Both the position numbers and the translations under genes were made by a program. From an uncultured Ruminiclostridium sp. (lineage in GTDB: Bacteria; Bacillota; Clostridia; Oscillospirales; Ruminococcaceae), in contig CAKSTB010000003.1 of the NCBI GenBank assembly GCA_934490165.1, positions 62,001-126,000 on the forward strand: a stretch of 64,000 nt of DNA, given 5' to 3'. The notes beneath the pieces are model-generated. The model was not told the origin of the DNA. It did not search any database and was given only the letters and a program-made list of their open reading frames with translations. Positions 23,562 to 32,495 of the stretch are shown here, in pieces; within the stretch, counting starts at the first letter, position 1, and each line of letters begins with the position of its first letter.

Positions 23562-25325
23562 TTAAGCCTCGACCCTTGCGAAAAGCTGTTCATCAGGGTC
23601 TACCAGCACCGTATAATTGTTTGTGAATATGACCATACCGGGCTTTGAGCCGTTGGGCTTCTTTACAAACCTTATCCGCGTGTAGTCAACAGGCACTTTC
23701 GTGCTGTTCTGCGCCTTTGAGCAGTACGCCGCAAGGCTTGCCGCCTGCAATATCGCATTGTCCGATATTTCGCCGTTCTTCGCCTTTATTATGACGTGCG
23801 AGCCTGCTATGTTCTTCGTATGAAGCCACATATCGTCTGGCTCGGCGGTCTTTACTGTCAGCTTGTCATTCTGTATGTTGTTCCTGCCGATATACACATC
23901 GTAACCGTCATCGGTCACAAAGTGCATAGGCGGTTTGGGCTTTACCTGTGTTTTCTTATTGACGGTATTCGCATGGATATAGCCGTTTGCCGCCAGTTCC
24001 TGCTTTATCTCGCTTATCTCGGCGTTTGAAGTCGCACGGGACGCGGCATCGAATACGCTGTCGATATATATAAGCTCATTTTCGCCGTCTGCTATCAGCT
24101 TTGTGAGCATTTTTTCGGCTTTTTCAAGCTTCTTGTACTCCGCATAATATTTCTGGGCGTTCTGTGACGGGGTAAGCCTTACGTCAAGCGGAACGGTGAC
24201 GGTTTCGCCTGTTGTATAATCCTCGGCGGTAAGTTCCGTCATTCCCTTTTCCATGCGGTAGATATTCGCACTTACTACATCGCCACGGACTCGGAATACC
24301 TCCCTTTCTCCGCACTGTGCAAGCTCGCCTTTTTGAAGCTCAAGCTTTCTTGCTATTCGCTCATAGGTATTCATCAGCATTTTCAGCAGATCCTTTGAGC
24401 GTTGCTTCATGCGCTCGTTTTCCGCTTTACTGCCGTAGAATATATCAAGCAGTGCATTCGCGCCGTCCGCGTGTGACACAAGCATCTGCGTGCCGTATTG
24501 CTCGATCGGCATAAAGCAGAAATCCTTGTACGCACCGCTAAGGTCGCGCAGTATTGTAAATCCGTCCTTGCGGTCGACATATTCTTTTGCGCGTTTTATA
24601 AAGAACAACAGACGGTCATAATTGTCGTCCGTCATATCGTCAACGGAAAAATCCGTATCACGGCATGAATAGTACGCGCACTCCCTTGTAAATACAGGCG
24701 ACACGCCCTCAAGGCAAGCTGTCATATGCTTTGAAAGCCGCTTCCCCTCGCCCTGCTTTACAGCGTTTATAAGCTCACTGTCGGAACAGGTAAGGAAGTT
24801 TACGCGGGACATATCCCTCGGCGGCGTTTCGTATACGATATTCGGCAGTATGCGTCTTACCGAAGAAACATCGTCCGTGATACGCTTTATACTGTCAATA
24901 ACACGGTACACGCCGTCCTTTTTCGTCATCAGTATTATATTGCTGTGCCTGCCCATTATCTCGGCGGTAAGGCGGTTCACCACCATATCGCCTATTTCGT
25001 TCATGCACTCAAAATCAAAGTTTATTATTCGCTCAAGTCCGTCCTGCGTTATATCAAGCAGCTTTCCGCCGCTGAGGTGTTTTCTCAGAAGCATACAGAA
25101 CATAGGCGGAGCAGACGGATTTTCCGCTGTGCGCTCCGTCATTCCCACCCGCGCGGACATTGAGTTTGAGCTTATCAGTATCTTATTGTGCTTTCCCGCA
25201 CTGCGTATCGAAATTATTATCTCCTCGCGGGAGGGCTGATAGACCTTGTCTATTCTTCCGCCGACAAGTCCCGCCGACAGCATTTCGGATACCACGCAGT
25301 GAAGAAAAGTGCCGTCAAGTGACAT
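23562..25325 (-). CDS. rqcH: RqcH (NFACT family), ribosome quality control
   Basis: 587 residues. NFACT-N starts MSLDGTFLHCVVSEM and includes EIMGRHSNIIL. A helix-hairpin-helix and long coiled-coil segment occupies the middle. The C-terminal NFACT-R domain has DDMWLHTKNIAGSHVIIKAK, the family hallmark. RqcH binds split 50S subunits carrying peptidyl-tRNA and drives alanine tailing of stalled chains in Bacillus; older names are FbpA and Rqc2/NEMF-like. The start is 21 bases after the nif3-like gene, within the operon DUF1858-trmK-nif3-rqcH. Confidence 0.92.
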   Translation of the reverse strand: MSLDGTFLHCVVSEMLSAGLVGGRIDKVYQPSREEIIISIRSAGKHNKILISSNSMSARVGMTERTAENPSAPPMFCMLLRKHLSGGKLLDITQDGLERIINFDFECMNEIGDMVVNRLTAEIMGRHSNIILMTKKDGVYRVIDSIKRITDDVSSVRRILPNIVYETPPRDMSRVNFLTCSDSELINAVKQGEGKRLSKHMTACLEGVSPVFTRECAYYSCRDTDFSVDDMTDDNYDRLLFFIKRAKEYVDRKDGFTILRDLSGAYKDFCFMPIEQYGTQMLVSHADGANALLDIFYGSKAENERMKQRSKDLLKMLMNTYERIARKLELQKGELAQCGEREVFRVRGDVVSANIYRMEKGMTELTAEDYTTGETVTVPLDVRLTPSQNAQKYYAEYKKLEKAEKMLTKLIADGENELIYIDSVFDAASRATSNAEISEIKQELAANGYIHANTVNKKTQVKPKPPMHFVTDDGYDVYIGRNNIQNDKLTVKTAEPDDMWLHTKNIAGSHVIIKAKNGEISDNAILQAASLAAYCSKAQNSTKVPVDYTRIRFVKKPNGSKPGMVIFTNNYTVLVDPDEQLFARVEA

Positions 25326-25346
25326 CGGCAGTCCTTTCCGTCACAC

Positions 25347-26120
25347 TTAAACTATATATGAGCAGGGATCTTTACTGCTCTGTGCGACAAATATCTGTGT
25401 ATTATGGAATTTGCGGCTCAGAACACCGCAAAGATAATTGCAAAGTATATTTTCCGTGTAGAAGTGACCTGCGTCAATAAGGCAGAAATCCATGTTGACA
25501 GCGTCTATCCACACATCGTGCTTTATATCGCCCGTTATAAGAGCGTCACAGCCTGCGGCAACGGCAAGCGGTAAGGTGCTTCCGCCTGCACCGGAACAGA
25601 CGGCTACACGCTTTATCGGTCTGTCAGTTTCGGTATAGCGTACCACCGTGCAGTCAAACGCTTTCTTGCAACACTCGGCAAGAGCCTTGGCATGAGTGGC
25701 TATAGGCAGTTCGCATATTTTACCGTAGCCTGTTCCGTCGGGCATAACGGGTTCTAATATCTTATCGGAGCGCTCAAATTCGAGCAGATCAAGCATTATA
25801 TCGGTAACGCCGTTTTTGGTCATATCGGCATTCGTATGCATACATACCGCGTTCAGCTTATTCTTTATAAGCTCGTAAACCGGCGTGCCCTCTGTTACGC
25901 TTTTCAGCGGATCGAAAATTACCGGGTGATGCGAAATGATAAGGTTTGCCTTGTTGGCAACAGCCTCTTTTATCACATCGACAGTTATGTCAAGGCAAAG
26001 GCATATACCCTTAACTGCGGCGTTCATATCTCCGACAAGAAATCCGCTGTTATCAAACTTGTCCTGCACCTCAAACGGCGCATATTCATTAAGAAATTCA
26101 TAGATAGCGCTTACTTTCAT
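25347..26120 (-). CDS. Nif3-like dinuclear metal protein (YqfO/GTP cyclohydrolase I type 2 family)
   Basis: 257 residues, the short form without the central PII-like insert. Metal-binding motifs are His64-His65 in ISHHPVIFD and DAGHFYTE near residues 219-223, with CDALITGDIKHD before the latter. Nif3-like proteins form toroidal hexamers with two metals per subunit; the true substrate is unknown despite the cyclohydrolase name. It follows trmK by 14 bases, as in many Firmicutes. Confidence 0.9.
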   Translation of the reverse strand: MKVSAIYEFLNEYAPFEVQDKFDNSGFLVGDMNAAVKGICLCLDITVDVIKEAVANKANLIISHHPVIFDPLKSVTEGTPVYELIKNKLNAVCMHTNADMTKNGVTDIMLDLLEFERSDKILEPVMPDGTGYGKICELPIATHAKALAECCKKAFDCTVVRYTETDRPIKRVAVCSGAGGSTLPLAVAAGCDALITGDIKHDVWIDAVNMDFCLIDAGHFYTENILCNYLCGVLSRKFHNTQIFVAQSSKDPCSYIV

Positions 26121-26134
26121 AACCTTACCCCGAT

Positions 26135-26794
26135 TTATAATGTTCCTGTTATTTTTTCTATTTCTTCTGCGGCATTACGCAGTCTTTCGCTTTTTGATAT
26201 ATCGGCTGCGGCACAGTTTTCACCCGCGCGTCTGAGCTTCTCACATATTGCAGAAAGATACTCCTTATCGGTCACCTTTCCCGCATAGGCAAAAGCGTCC
26301 GTGATATCGCACTTTTCACCGCCGAAGTACACCGACATTATAACATAATTCCTGTCGTTTTCTCTTGCGGTAAGCTCTTTTTCTATATAAAAGCCGTTTT
26401 TATAAAGCTCTCTTCTGAGCACCTCCGCCTTTGTCATCGGCTGGAGTATAAAATGCGTATTTTCGCTTAAAAAGCGGCAACCGAGAACAATTCTTGCTAT
26501 AAGCTCGCCGCCCATACCTGCGATAATAACATCGTCGGCATAATCTATTTTATCAAGTCCGTCGGACAGCACAAGGCGCACCGCATCTTCTTTTCCTATG
26601 TAGTGCATTACCGTCTGTTTTGCCGAAAGCAAAGGACCTTCGTTTATATCCGCCGCCGTGAGTTTTCTTTCACCATCAAGATAAAGCCTGCATGGCAGCA
26701 GGGCGTGATCCGTACCGACATCGCAAATCTCTCCGCCTTTACGCACCATTCCTGCCGCCGCCGCAAGCCTCGGTGAGAGCGTCAGCTCCTGCAT
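26135..26794 (-). CDS. trmK: tRNA (adenine(22)-N1)-methyltransferase
   Basis: 219 residues. The SAM-binding motif I appears as ICDVGTDHALLP near residues 20-31, followed by DINEGPL and DDVIIAGMGGELIARI. TrmK methylates A22 in the D-loop of tRNAs. Its ATG overlaps the stop of the DUF1858 gene by one base (TGATG), implying coupled translation. The trmK-nif3 pair is standard in Firmicutes. Confidence 0.92.
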   Translation of the reverse strand: MQELTLSPRLAAAAGMVRKGGEICDVGTDHALLPCRLYLDGERKLTAADINEGPLLSAKQTVMHYIGKEDAVRLVLSDGLDKIDYADDVIIAGMGGELIARIVLGCRFLSENTHFILQPMTKAEVLRRELYKNGFYIEKELTARENDRNYVIMSVYFGGEKCDITDAFAYAGKVTDKEYLSAICEKLRRAGENCAAADISKSERLRNAAEEIEKITGTL

Positions 26795-26994
26795 CAGTTG
26801 CCGACTGCCTCGTTGAGCTTCTTAACCAGTTCGTCTGCGTCAACGCCGTGTACGTCGCAAGCCTGCGCTACGCTTTCGCCTCTTGATGCGGGGCAGCCTA
26901 AGCAGTGCATACCCATTTCGAGGAAGTACGGAGCTGTAACCTCTCCGTGTGCGTCTAAGATATCGCCGATTATAGAATCCTTTGTGATGATCAT
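26794..26994 (-). CDS. DUF1858 domain protein
   Basis: 66 residues, entirely one DUF1858 domain: helical, with GMHCLGCPASRGESV placing two Cys near residues 31-34. The CxxC and small size suggest redox or metal binding, but function is unknown. First gene of the trmK-nif3-rqcH operon, with promoter TTGTAA-17-TATAAT just upstream. Confidence 0.85.
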   Translation of the reverse strand: MIITKDSIIGDILDAHGEVTAPYFLEMGMHCLGCPASRGESVAQACDVHGVDADELVKKLNEAVGN

Positions 26995-27046
26995 AATTTT
27001 TACATTCCTTCCGATAGAAATTTCAGTATATAAATATACATTGTTT

Positions 27047-27075
27047 ATTATACACCAATCCGGATGAAATTACAA
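27047..27075 (-). promoter_or_regulatory. Promoter of the DUF1858-trmK-nif3-rqcH operon
   Basis: TTGTAA (27070-27075), 17 bp, TATAAT (27047-27052) on the minus strand, about 50 bases before the first start codon. Confidence 0.75.
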
Positions 27076-27104
27076 TAGCGGAAATGAGAATTTGCGATAA
27101 GCAA

Positions 27105-27376
27105 AACGGCAGATACGCTTTCGCATATCTGCCGTAATTCGTTTATATAATTTATGATACCGTTAATTCCCGCCGTTTAACCATGTTAAGCATAACAACA
27201 TCGTTGCAAAAGGCGGAATTTGGTGCGGCACATTGCCGCAAAACGGCAGATACGCTTTCGCATACCTGCCGTTCAAAATTCAATTATATTCCGCTACCGT
27301 CAACACCCACCGTTTAGCCGCGCTTAGCAAAACAATATTGTTGTGAAAGGCGGAATTTGGTGCGGCGCGTCGCCGC
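27105..27376 (-). repeat. Tandem duplicate of terminator plus two-hairpin element (E4, E5) downstream of aspS
   Basis: Two ~135-base units. Each has a terminator stem ACGGCAGATACG..CG-AT-CTGCCGT (27105-27135 and 27241-27273) and a two-hairpin element (E4 27169-27239; E5 27307-27376). E4 has CCGCC/GGCGG enclosing ATGTT/AACAT, then AATTTG and GCGGC..GCCGC. E5 has CCACC opposite GGCGG, which is a mismatch on the plus strand but a G-U wobble on the minus (gene sense) strand. Its last hairpin is GCGGC-GCGTC-GCCGC. Confidence 0.75.
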
Positions 27377-27384
27377 TCGCCACC

Positions 27385-29154
27385 TTAGACTGTGGGTTTC
27401 TGACGTACCTTTATGTGTACTTCACGAAGCTGCTGTTCTGTAACCTCTGTGGGTGCGCCGAGCAGAAGATCCTGCGCGTTAGAGTTCATCGGGAATGCGA
27501 TAACCTCTCTTATGCTCTCATCACCTGTCAGGAGCATTATCATACGGTCAACACCGGGAGCCATACCTGCATGGGGCGGAGCGCCGTACTGGAACGCGTT
27601 GTAGAGCGCGCCGAACTTCTCGGCAACGTCCTGCTCTGTGTAGCCTGCTATCTCGAATGCCTTTATCATTATCTCAAGGTCGTGGTTTCTTACAGCACCG
27701 CTTGAAAGCTCAACACCGTTGCATACGATATCATACTGATATGCGAGTATGTCAAGCGGATTTTTTGTCATCAGTGCTTCAAGACCGCCCTGCGGCATTG
27801 AGAAAGGATTGTGTGTGAATATAGTCTTGCCTGTTTCCTCGTCCTCCTCGTACATGGGGAAGTCAACGATAAAGCACATCTCGTATCTGTCATAGTCGAT
27901 CATATTCATGCGCTTTGCAACTTCTGTACGGATCTGACCTGCAAACTTAGGCGCCATCTTCTTGTTATCTGCAATGAAGTAAAGGACATCGCCCACTTCA
28001 AGCGCACATCTGTTCTTAAGCTCTTCCCTCTGCTCGTCATTAAGGAACTTGTCGATAGGGCCAAGATACTTGAAGTTCTCGTCTACCTTTACATAGCCAA
28101 GACCCTTCATACCGATCTCCTTAGCGAATGCCTCCATCTTCTCAAAGAAGCCCTTTGACTGACTAGCCATACCGGGAACTCTGATACCTCTTACACACTT
28201 GTTTGCAAAAGGCTTGAAGTCGCTGTCAACGAATAAGTCCGACAGCTCTGTTATGATAAGGGGGTTACGCAGATCGGGCTTATCTGTACCGTACTTCAGC
28301 ATTGATTCAGCGTAAGGGATACGCTTGAAAGGTGCAGGAGATACGGGCTTGCCGCCGAACTTCTCAAACACTGCGGATAAAACTTCTTCTGCGTTTGCAA
28401 ATACGTCTTCCTGTGTTGCAAATGCCATTTCAAAGTCGAGCTGATAGAACTCACCGGGTGAACGATCTGCTCTTGCGTCCTCATCACGGAAGCAGGGAGC
28501 TATCTGGAAGTACTTATCAAAGCCCGATACCATAAGTAACTGCTTGAAAATCTGCGGTGCCTGGGGCAGAGCATAGAACTTTCCGTGGTGCTTACGGCTG
28601 GGGATAAGATAATCTCTTGCACCCTCAGGTGAGCTTGTAGAAAGGATAGGGGTCTGTATTTCAAGGAAGCCCATCTCTGTCATCTTACTGCGTAAGAATG
28701 AGATAACCTGTGAACGCAGTACAATATTGTTGTGCATCTTCTTGTTACGCAGGTCAAGATAACGATACTTTAAGCGTATATCTTCCTTTGTTTCTGTCGA
28801 GGTGGGAACTTCAAACGGGAGCTGGTCAACAGTTACCTTGCCGAGCACTTCAAGGCTCTCCGCAACTATCTCGATAGTACCTGTAGCGATCTTGTCGTTA
28901 TAAGTACCCTCTGCTCTCTTTATTACCGTACCGCCTATTGTAACGGCACACTCCTTGTTCACGCCCTCAAGAAGACCCTCGTTCTTCTGGAATGTGATCT
29001 GTACATAACCGTAATGGTCACGCAGATCTATAAACTTGATTCCTCCGTGGTCACGGATGTTCTCTACCCAGCCTGCAACACGGACGGTCTTGCCGATGTC
29101 GTTTTCACTCAGCATTTCGCAGGTGTGAGTGCGGTACTTGTTCTCTAAAAACAT
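27385..29154 (-). CDS. aspS: Aspartyl-tRNA synthetase, probably non-discriminating
   Basis: 589 residues, bacterial-type class IIb AspRS with OB-fold anticodon domain, catalytic core and the bacterial GAD insert. Motif 2 lies around CFRDEDARADRSPGEFYQLD, and motif 3 ends GMAPGVDRMIMLL. In the anticodon domain the sequence reads NIRDHGGIKF and RAEGTYND. The His and Gly there match, as I recall them, the two residues of Pseudomonas AspRS that permit charging of tRNA(Asn). With gatCAB in the same operon this predicts Asp-tRNA(Asn) formation followed by amidation. The gene follows gatB by 27 bases. Confidence 0.95.
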   Translation of the reverse strand: MFLENKYRTHTCEMLSENDIGKTVRVAGWVENIRDHGGIKFIDLRDHYGYVQITFQKNEGLLEGVNKECAVTIGGTVIKRAEGTYNDKIATGTIEIVAESLEVLGKVTVDQLPFEVPTSTETKEDIRLKYRYLDLRNKKMHNNIVLRSQVISFLRSKMTEMGFLEIQTPILSTSSPEGARDYLIPSRKHHGKFYALPQAPQIFKQLLMVSGFDKYFQIAPCFRDEDARADRSPGEFYQLDFEMAFATQEDVFANAEEVLSAVFEKFGGKPVSPAPFKRIPYAESMLKYGTDKPDLRNPLIITELSDLFVDSDFKPFANKCVRGIRVPGMASQSKGFFEKMEAFAKEIGMKGLGYVKVDENFKYLGPIDKFLNDEQREELKNRCALEVGDVLYFIADNKKMAPKFAGQIRTEVAKRMNMIDYDRYEMCFIVDFPMYEEDEETGKTIFTHNPFSMPQGGLEALMTKNPLDILAYQYDIVCNGVELSSGAVRNHDLEIMIKAFEIAGYTEQDVAEKFGALYNAFQYGAPPHAGMAPGVDRMIMLLTGDESIREVIAFPMNSNAQDLLLGAPTEVTEQQLREVHIKVRQKPTV

Positions 29155-29181
29155 TTCTTTCTTGCCTTTCTTTCTTTATAA

Positions 29182-30612
29182 TCAGCCCTTGAGCTTTTCT
29201 TCAAGCATTGCTTTTATACTTGCGGGTGAAGCCGCTCCCTTGAGTGCCTTGTTGCACTGTCCCATAAGGAAGCCGAATACCTTTGTTTCACCGCTTCTGT
29301 ACTGCTCGACAGCCTTAGGATTAGCCTCCATTATGCCGTTTATCGTCTTTTCAAGCAGTGCGTTGTCTTCCTTTATCCATAACTGCTGTTCTTCGGCGAT
29401 AGTTTCGGGCTTCTTGCCCGATTCGATCATTTCGCGCAGGATAATTTTTCTGTTATCCTTTGAGATCTTGCCTGTTTCCGCAAGCTCTATAAGCTTTGCG
29501 AGATCCTCCGCCGTGAACTTCATATTGTCAAGGTCAAGCTCACCGAGATTTATTCTTCTCATAAGCTCAACCACTATGAACGTGCCTATAGGCTTGGGGT
29601 TATTATATGCCTTCAGCGCATTTTCAAACAGGTCGCTGACACGCTTTGAATCTGTCAGCACCTTTGCGTCAGCCGCAGAAATGCCGTATTCGCCTGTGTA
29701 ACGCGCTACTCTCTGCTCCGGCATTTCGGGAATGTCCGCCTTGATAGCCGCAAGCTCTTCTTCCGTGAAGATTATCGGCGGTATATCGGGGTCGGGGAAA
29801 TAACGGTAGTCGTGAGCGTCCTCCTTGGAACGAAGCGAGCTTGTTTCGCCCGTAGCGTCATTGAAGTGGAGCGTTTCCTGTACTACTCTTTCACCGTTCT
29901 CGATAAGCTCTGTCTGGCGGTATATCTCATATTCAATGGCTCTTTGTATAGCCTTTGTGGAGTTAAGGTTCTTTACCTCTGTTCTTGTTCCAAGCTTGTC
30001 TGAATCCTTTTCGGCAAGCGAAATATTAACGTCGCATCTCATCGAACCCTGTTCAAGCTTACCGTCGCATACGCCTGCGTACTGGAGCATAAGTCTTATC
30101 TTTTCAAAGAACGCTATGACCTCGGCGGCCGAATGGAAATCAGGCTCGGTAACTATCTCGATAAGCGGAATGCCGCAGCGGTTGTAGTCCGCAAGGCTGA
30201 CACGCTCAATATCGTCATGTACAAGCTTACCTGCGTCCTCTTCAAGATGTATACGGTTTATTCTCATCGTTTTCTGCTCGCCGTCAACCGTTACGTCAAC
30301 GTGACCGCCGAGGCACACGGGACGGGGCATCTGCGATATCTGATATGCCTTGGGCAGGTCGGGATAGAAATAGTTTTTTCTGTCCCACTTTGTAAAGCGT
30401 GATATCTCACAGTTCATGATGCAGCCTGCTTTTATAATGTACTCAACAGCCTTTGAGTTAAGCACGGGGAGCGTTCCGGGAAGACCGGAGCAGACAGGAC
30501 AGCATCTTGAGTTAGGCTCGCCGCCGAACTCAGCCGAGCAGGTGCAGAATACCTTTGAGTTTGTCAGAAGCTCTGCGTGTATTTCAAGTCCTATGGTAGG
30601 ATATAATTTCAT
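29182..30612 (-). CDS. gatB: Asp-tRNA(Asn)/Glu-tRNA(Gln) amidotransferase subunit B
   Basis: 476 residues, full length. GLEIHAELLT at the start and EDAGKLVHDD and YNRCGIPLIEIVTEPD in the core are GatB signatures. A cradle/catalytic domain (1-290) phosphorylates the misacylated tRNA, and a helical tail with the YqeY domain (about 330-476) holds the tRNA. The cysteine cluster CTCSAEFG..CCPVC is the zinc site. It is 19 bases after gatA. Confidence 0.96.
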   Translation of the reverse strand: MKLYPTIGLEIHAELLTNSKVFCTCSAEFGGEPNSRCCPVCSGLPGTLPVLNSKAVEYIIKAGCIMNCEISRFTKWDRKNYFYPDLPKAYQISQMPRPVCLGGHVDVTVDGEQKTMRINRIHLEEDAGKLVHDDIERVSLADYNRCGIPLIEIVTEPDFHSAAEVIAFFEKIRLMLQYAGVCDGKLEQGSMRCDVNISLAEKDSDKLGTRTEVKNLNSTKAIQRAIEYEIYRQTELIENGERVVQETLHFNDATGETSSLRSKEDAHDYRYFPDPDIPPIIFTEEELAAIKADIPEMPEQRVARYTGEYGISAADAKVLTDSKRVSDLFENALKAYNNPKPIGTFIVVELMRRINLGELDLDNMKFTAEDLAKLIELAETGKISKDNRKIILREMIESGKKPETIAEEQQLWIKEDNALLEKTINGIMEANPKAVEQYRSGETKVFGFLMGQCNKALKGAASPASIKAMLEEKLKG

Positions 30613-30631
30613 GTGTTGTTACCGTCCCTTC

Positions 30632-32080
30632 TCAAACCTCGCTGTAACGTCTGTCAAACGTCTTTTCAAAAGCGTCTGCCGTCTGTATCAGCGTAGCCTC
30701 GTCCCACTTTCTGCCGACAAGCGACATACCTATCGGCATACCGTCTGCGTTATATCCGCAGGGTACTGATATTGCGGGGAGCGATGCGATGTTTACGGTT
30801 ACGGTGCATATATCCGCAAGATACATCTTGACGGGATCGGTTTCCTGCTCGCCTATCTTATATGCTACAGTAGGAGCGGTAGGAGTGAGAATTACGTCCG
30901 CATTCTCGAATATCTCGTTATATTCCTTTATGATCTGCTGTTTGAGTGCCAGCGCCTTTAAATAGTATGCGTCATAATAACCGCTTGAAAGGGCGTAGTT
31001 ACCGAGAAGTATACGGCGCTTTACCTCATCACCGAAGCCTCTTGTACGGCTGTCGCGGATCATCTCGTCAAAGGTTCTGCCCTCGCCTCTAAGACCGTAC
31101 TTGATACCGTCAAAGCGTGAAAGGTTGGAAGCCGCCTCGGCACTTGCCACCAGGTAGTAAGCCGCTACCGCGTATTTAAGGCTCTTCATCGAGCAGTCAA
31201 CCAGTGTTGCGCCCATTTCCTCATATTTCTTTGCCGCCGCAAGGACTGCGCTCTTTACTTCGTCGTCTGTGCTGTCAGCGAAAAATTCCTTGGGCAGAGC
31301 TATCTTCATGCCCTTTATATCCTTGCCGACCTTGGCGTTGAAGTCCTCGGCAGGCTTGTTTGCACTCGTTGCGTCACGGCTGTCCTTACCGCAGATAACG
31401 TTAAGTATCGTACCGCAGTCGACTGCATTGTTTGCGATCGGTCCTATCTGGTCAAGCGAGCTTGCGAAAGCTACCAGGCCGTAACGTGATACTCTGCCGT
31501 ATGTCGGCTTAAGACCTGTAACACCGCAGAATGAAGCGGGCTGTCTTATAGATCCGCCTGTGTCGCTTCCGAGTGCCGCAGGTGCAAGTCCTGCCGATAC
31601 AACAGCCGCAGAACCGCCGCTTGATCCGCCGGGGACGCGTGTTAAATCAAAGGGGTTTCTTGTCTTTGCAAATGCGCTTGTCTGTGTAGAGCCGCCCATT
31701 GCAAATTCGTCCATACTTGTCTTGCCGAGAAGCACATAATTCTCAGCCTTCAGCTTTTCTATTACATTGGCATCGTAAGGCGGAACAAAGTTTTCAAGCA
31801 TCTTTGATGCGCAGGTCGTTCTTATTCCGTCCGTGCATATATTATCCTTTATGGCAAGCGGTATACCCGTGAGTGCCTTTGCCTCGCCCTTGTCTATGAT
31901 TTCCTGTGCTTTTTCGGCATTTTTAAGCGCTTCGTCATCGGTCACGGTGATATAGCCGAGCACATCGGGGTTTTTAGCCTTTATACTGTCCGAATATTCC
32001 TTGCAAAGCTCTGCGGCGCTTATCTGCTTTGTGTCGAGCATTTCACGCAGAGAACTCAGTGTCTGTTTTTTAAGCTCCAT
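30632..32080 (-). CDS. gatA: Asp-tRNA(Asn)/Glu-tRNA(Gln) amidotransferase subunit A
   Basis: 482 residues. Amidase-signature enzyme that frees ammonia from glutamine. The catalytic Lys is in IPLAIKDNI, and the Ser-cis-Ser pair is in the Gly/Ser-rich loop PGGSSGGSAAVV and SDTGGSIRQPA. The product is channelled to GatB. It lies 26 bases after gatC. Confidence 0.96.
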   Translation of the reverse strand: MELKKQTLSSLREMLDTKQISAAELCKEYSDSIKAKNPDVLGYITVTDDEALKNAEKAQEIIDKGEAKALTGIPLAIKDNICTDGIRTTCASKMLENFVPPYDANVIEKLKAENYVLLGKTSMDEFAMGGSTQTSAFAKTRNPFDLTRVPGGSSGGSAAVVSAGLAPAALGSDTGGSIRQPASFCGVTGLKPTYGRVSRYGLVAFASSLDQIGPIANNAVDCGTILNVICGKDSRDATSANKPAEDFNAKVGKDIKGMKIALPKEFFADSTDDEVKSAVLAAAKKYEEMGATLVDCSMKSLKYAVAAYYLVASAEAASNLSRFDGIKYGLRGEGRTFDEMIRDSRTRGFGDEVKRRILLGNYALSSGYYDAYYLKALALKQQIIKEYNEIFENADVILTPTAPTVAYKIGEQETDPVKMYLADICTVTVNIASLPAISVPCGYNADGMPIGMSLVGRKWDEATLIQTADAFEKTFDRRYSEV

Positions 32081-32106
32081 TATTCTCTTATCCTTTCAGC
32101 TCGTTA

Positions 32107-32385
32107 TCAGTCAACCATCTTCGGAACCACATAGCAGTTTCCGCTGGGCTGTGTGTTGCTGAGCAGCTTCTCTGTCGGGAATGAAGGCTTTGCAACGTCT
32201 TTTCTTACCTCGTCATAGCTTATGCTGTTATTATCCTTGGTATCATCGTAAACTACGTCAAATTCCTTTACTGTGTCCATAAGCTCGATTATCGCGCTCA
32301 TCTCGCCCATTACCTTTTCTTTACCCTCATCGGTATAATTGAGCTTGCTCAGATTACACAGATGGTCAATGGTCTTTATATCCAT
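32107..32385 (-). CDS. gatC: Asp-tRNA(Asn)/Glu-tRNA(Gln) amidotransferase subunit C
   Basis: 92 residues. GatC is the small belt that stabilises the GatA-GatB interface. The sequence begins MDIKTIDHLCNLSKLNYTDE and ends with the conserved proline/asparagine-rich tail before VVPKMVD. First gene of gatC-gatA-gatB-aspS. GGAAAGGAATGACGGCATA precedes the ATG, and the promoter is at 32467-32495. Confidence 0.92.
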   Translation of the reverse strand: MDIKTIDHLCNLSKLNYTDEGKEKVMGEMSAIIELMDTVKEFDVVYDDTKDNNSISYDEVRKDVAKPSFPTEKLLSNTQPSGNCYVVPKMVD

Positions 32386-32466
32386 TATGCCGTCATTCCT
32401 TTCCTTCGGGGCATTTTCCGCCGATTAGGGCAGAACCTACTGACCCATTATAGTTATACTTTAACT

Positions 32467-32495
32467 ATTATACAACATTGCGAGTCTATTTGCAA
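32467..32495 (-). promoter_or_regulatory. gatCAB-aspS operon promoter
   Basis: TTGCAA (32490-32495), 17 bp, TATAAT (32467-32472) on the minus strand. Confidence 0.8.

Noticed and set aside
26692..27067. Plus-strand ORFs near trmK and DUF1858
   Set aside because: Antisense shadows of two well-defined minus-strand genes.
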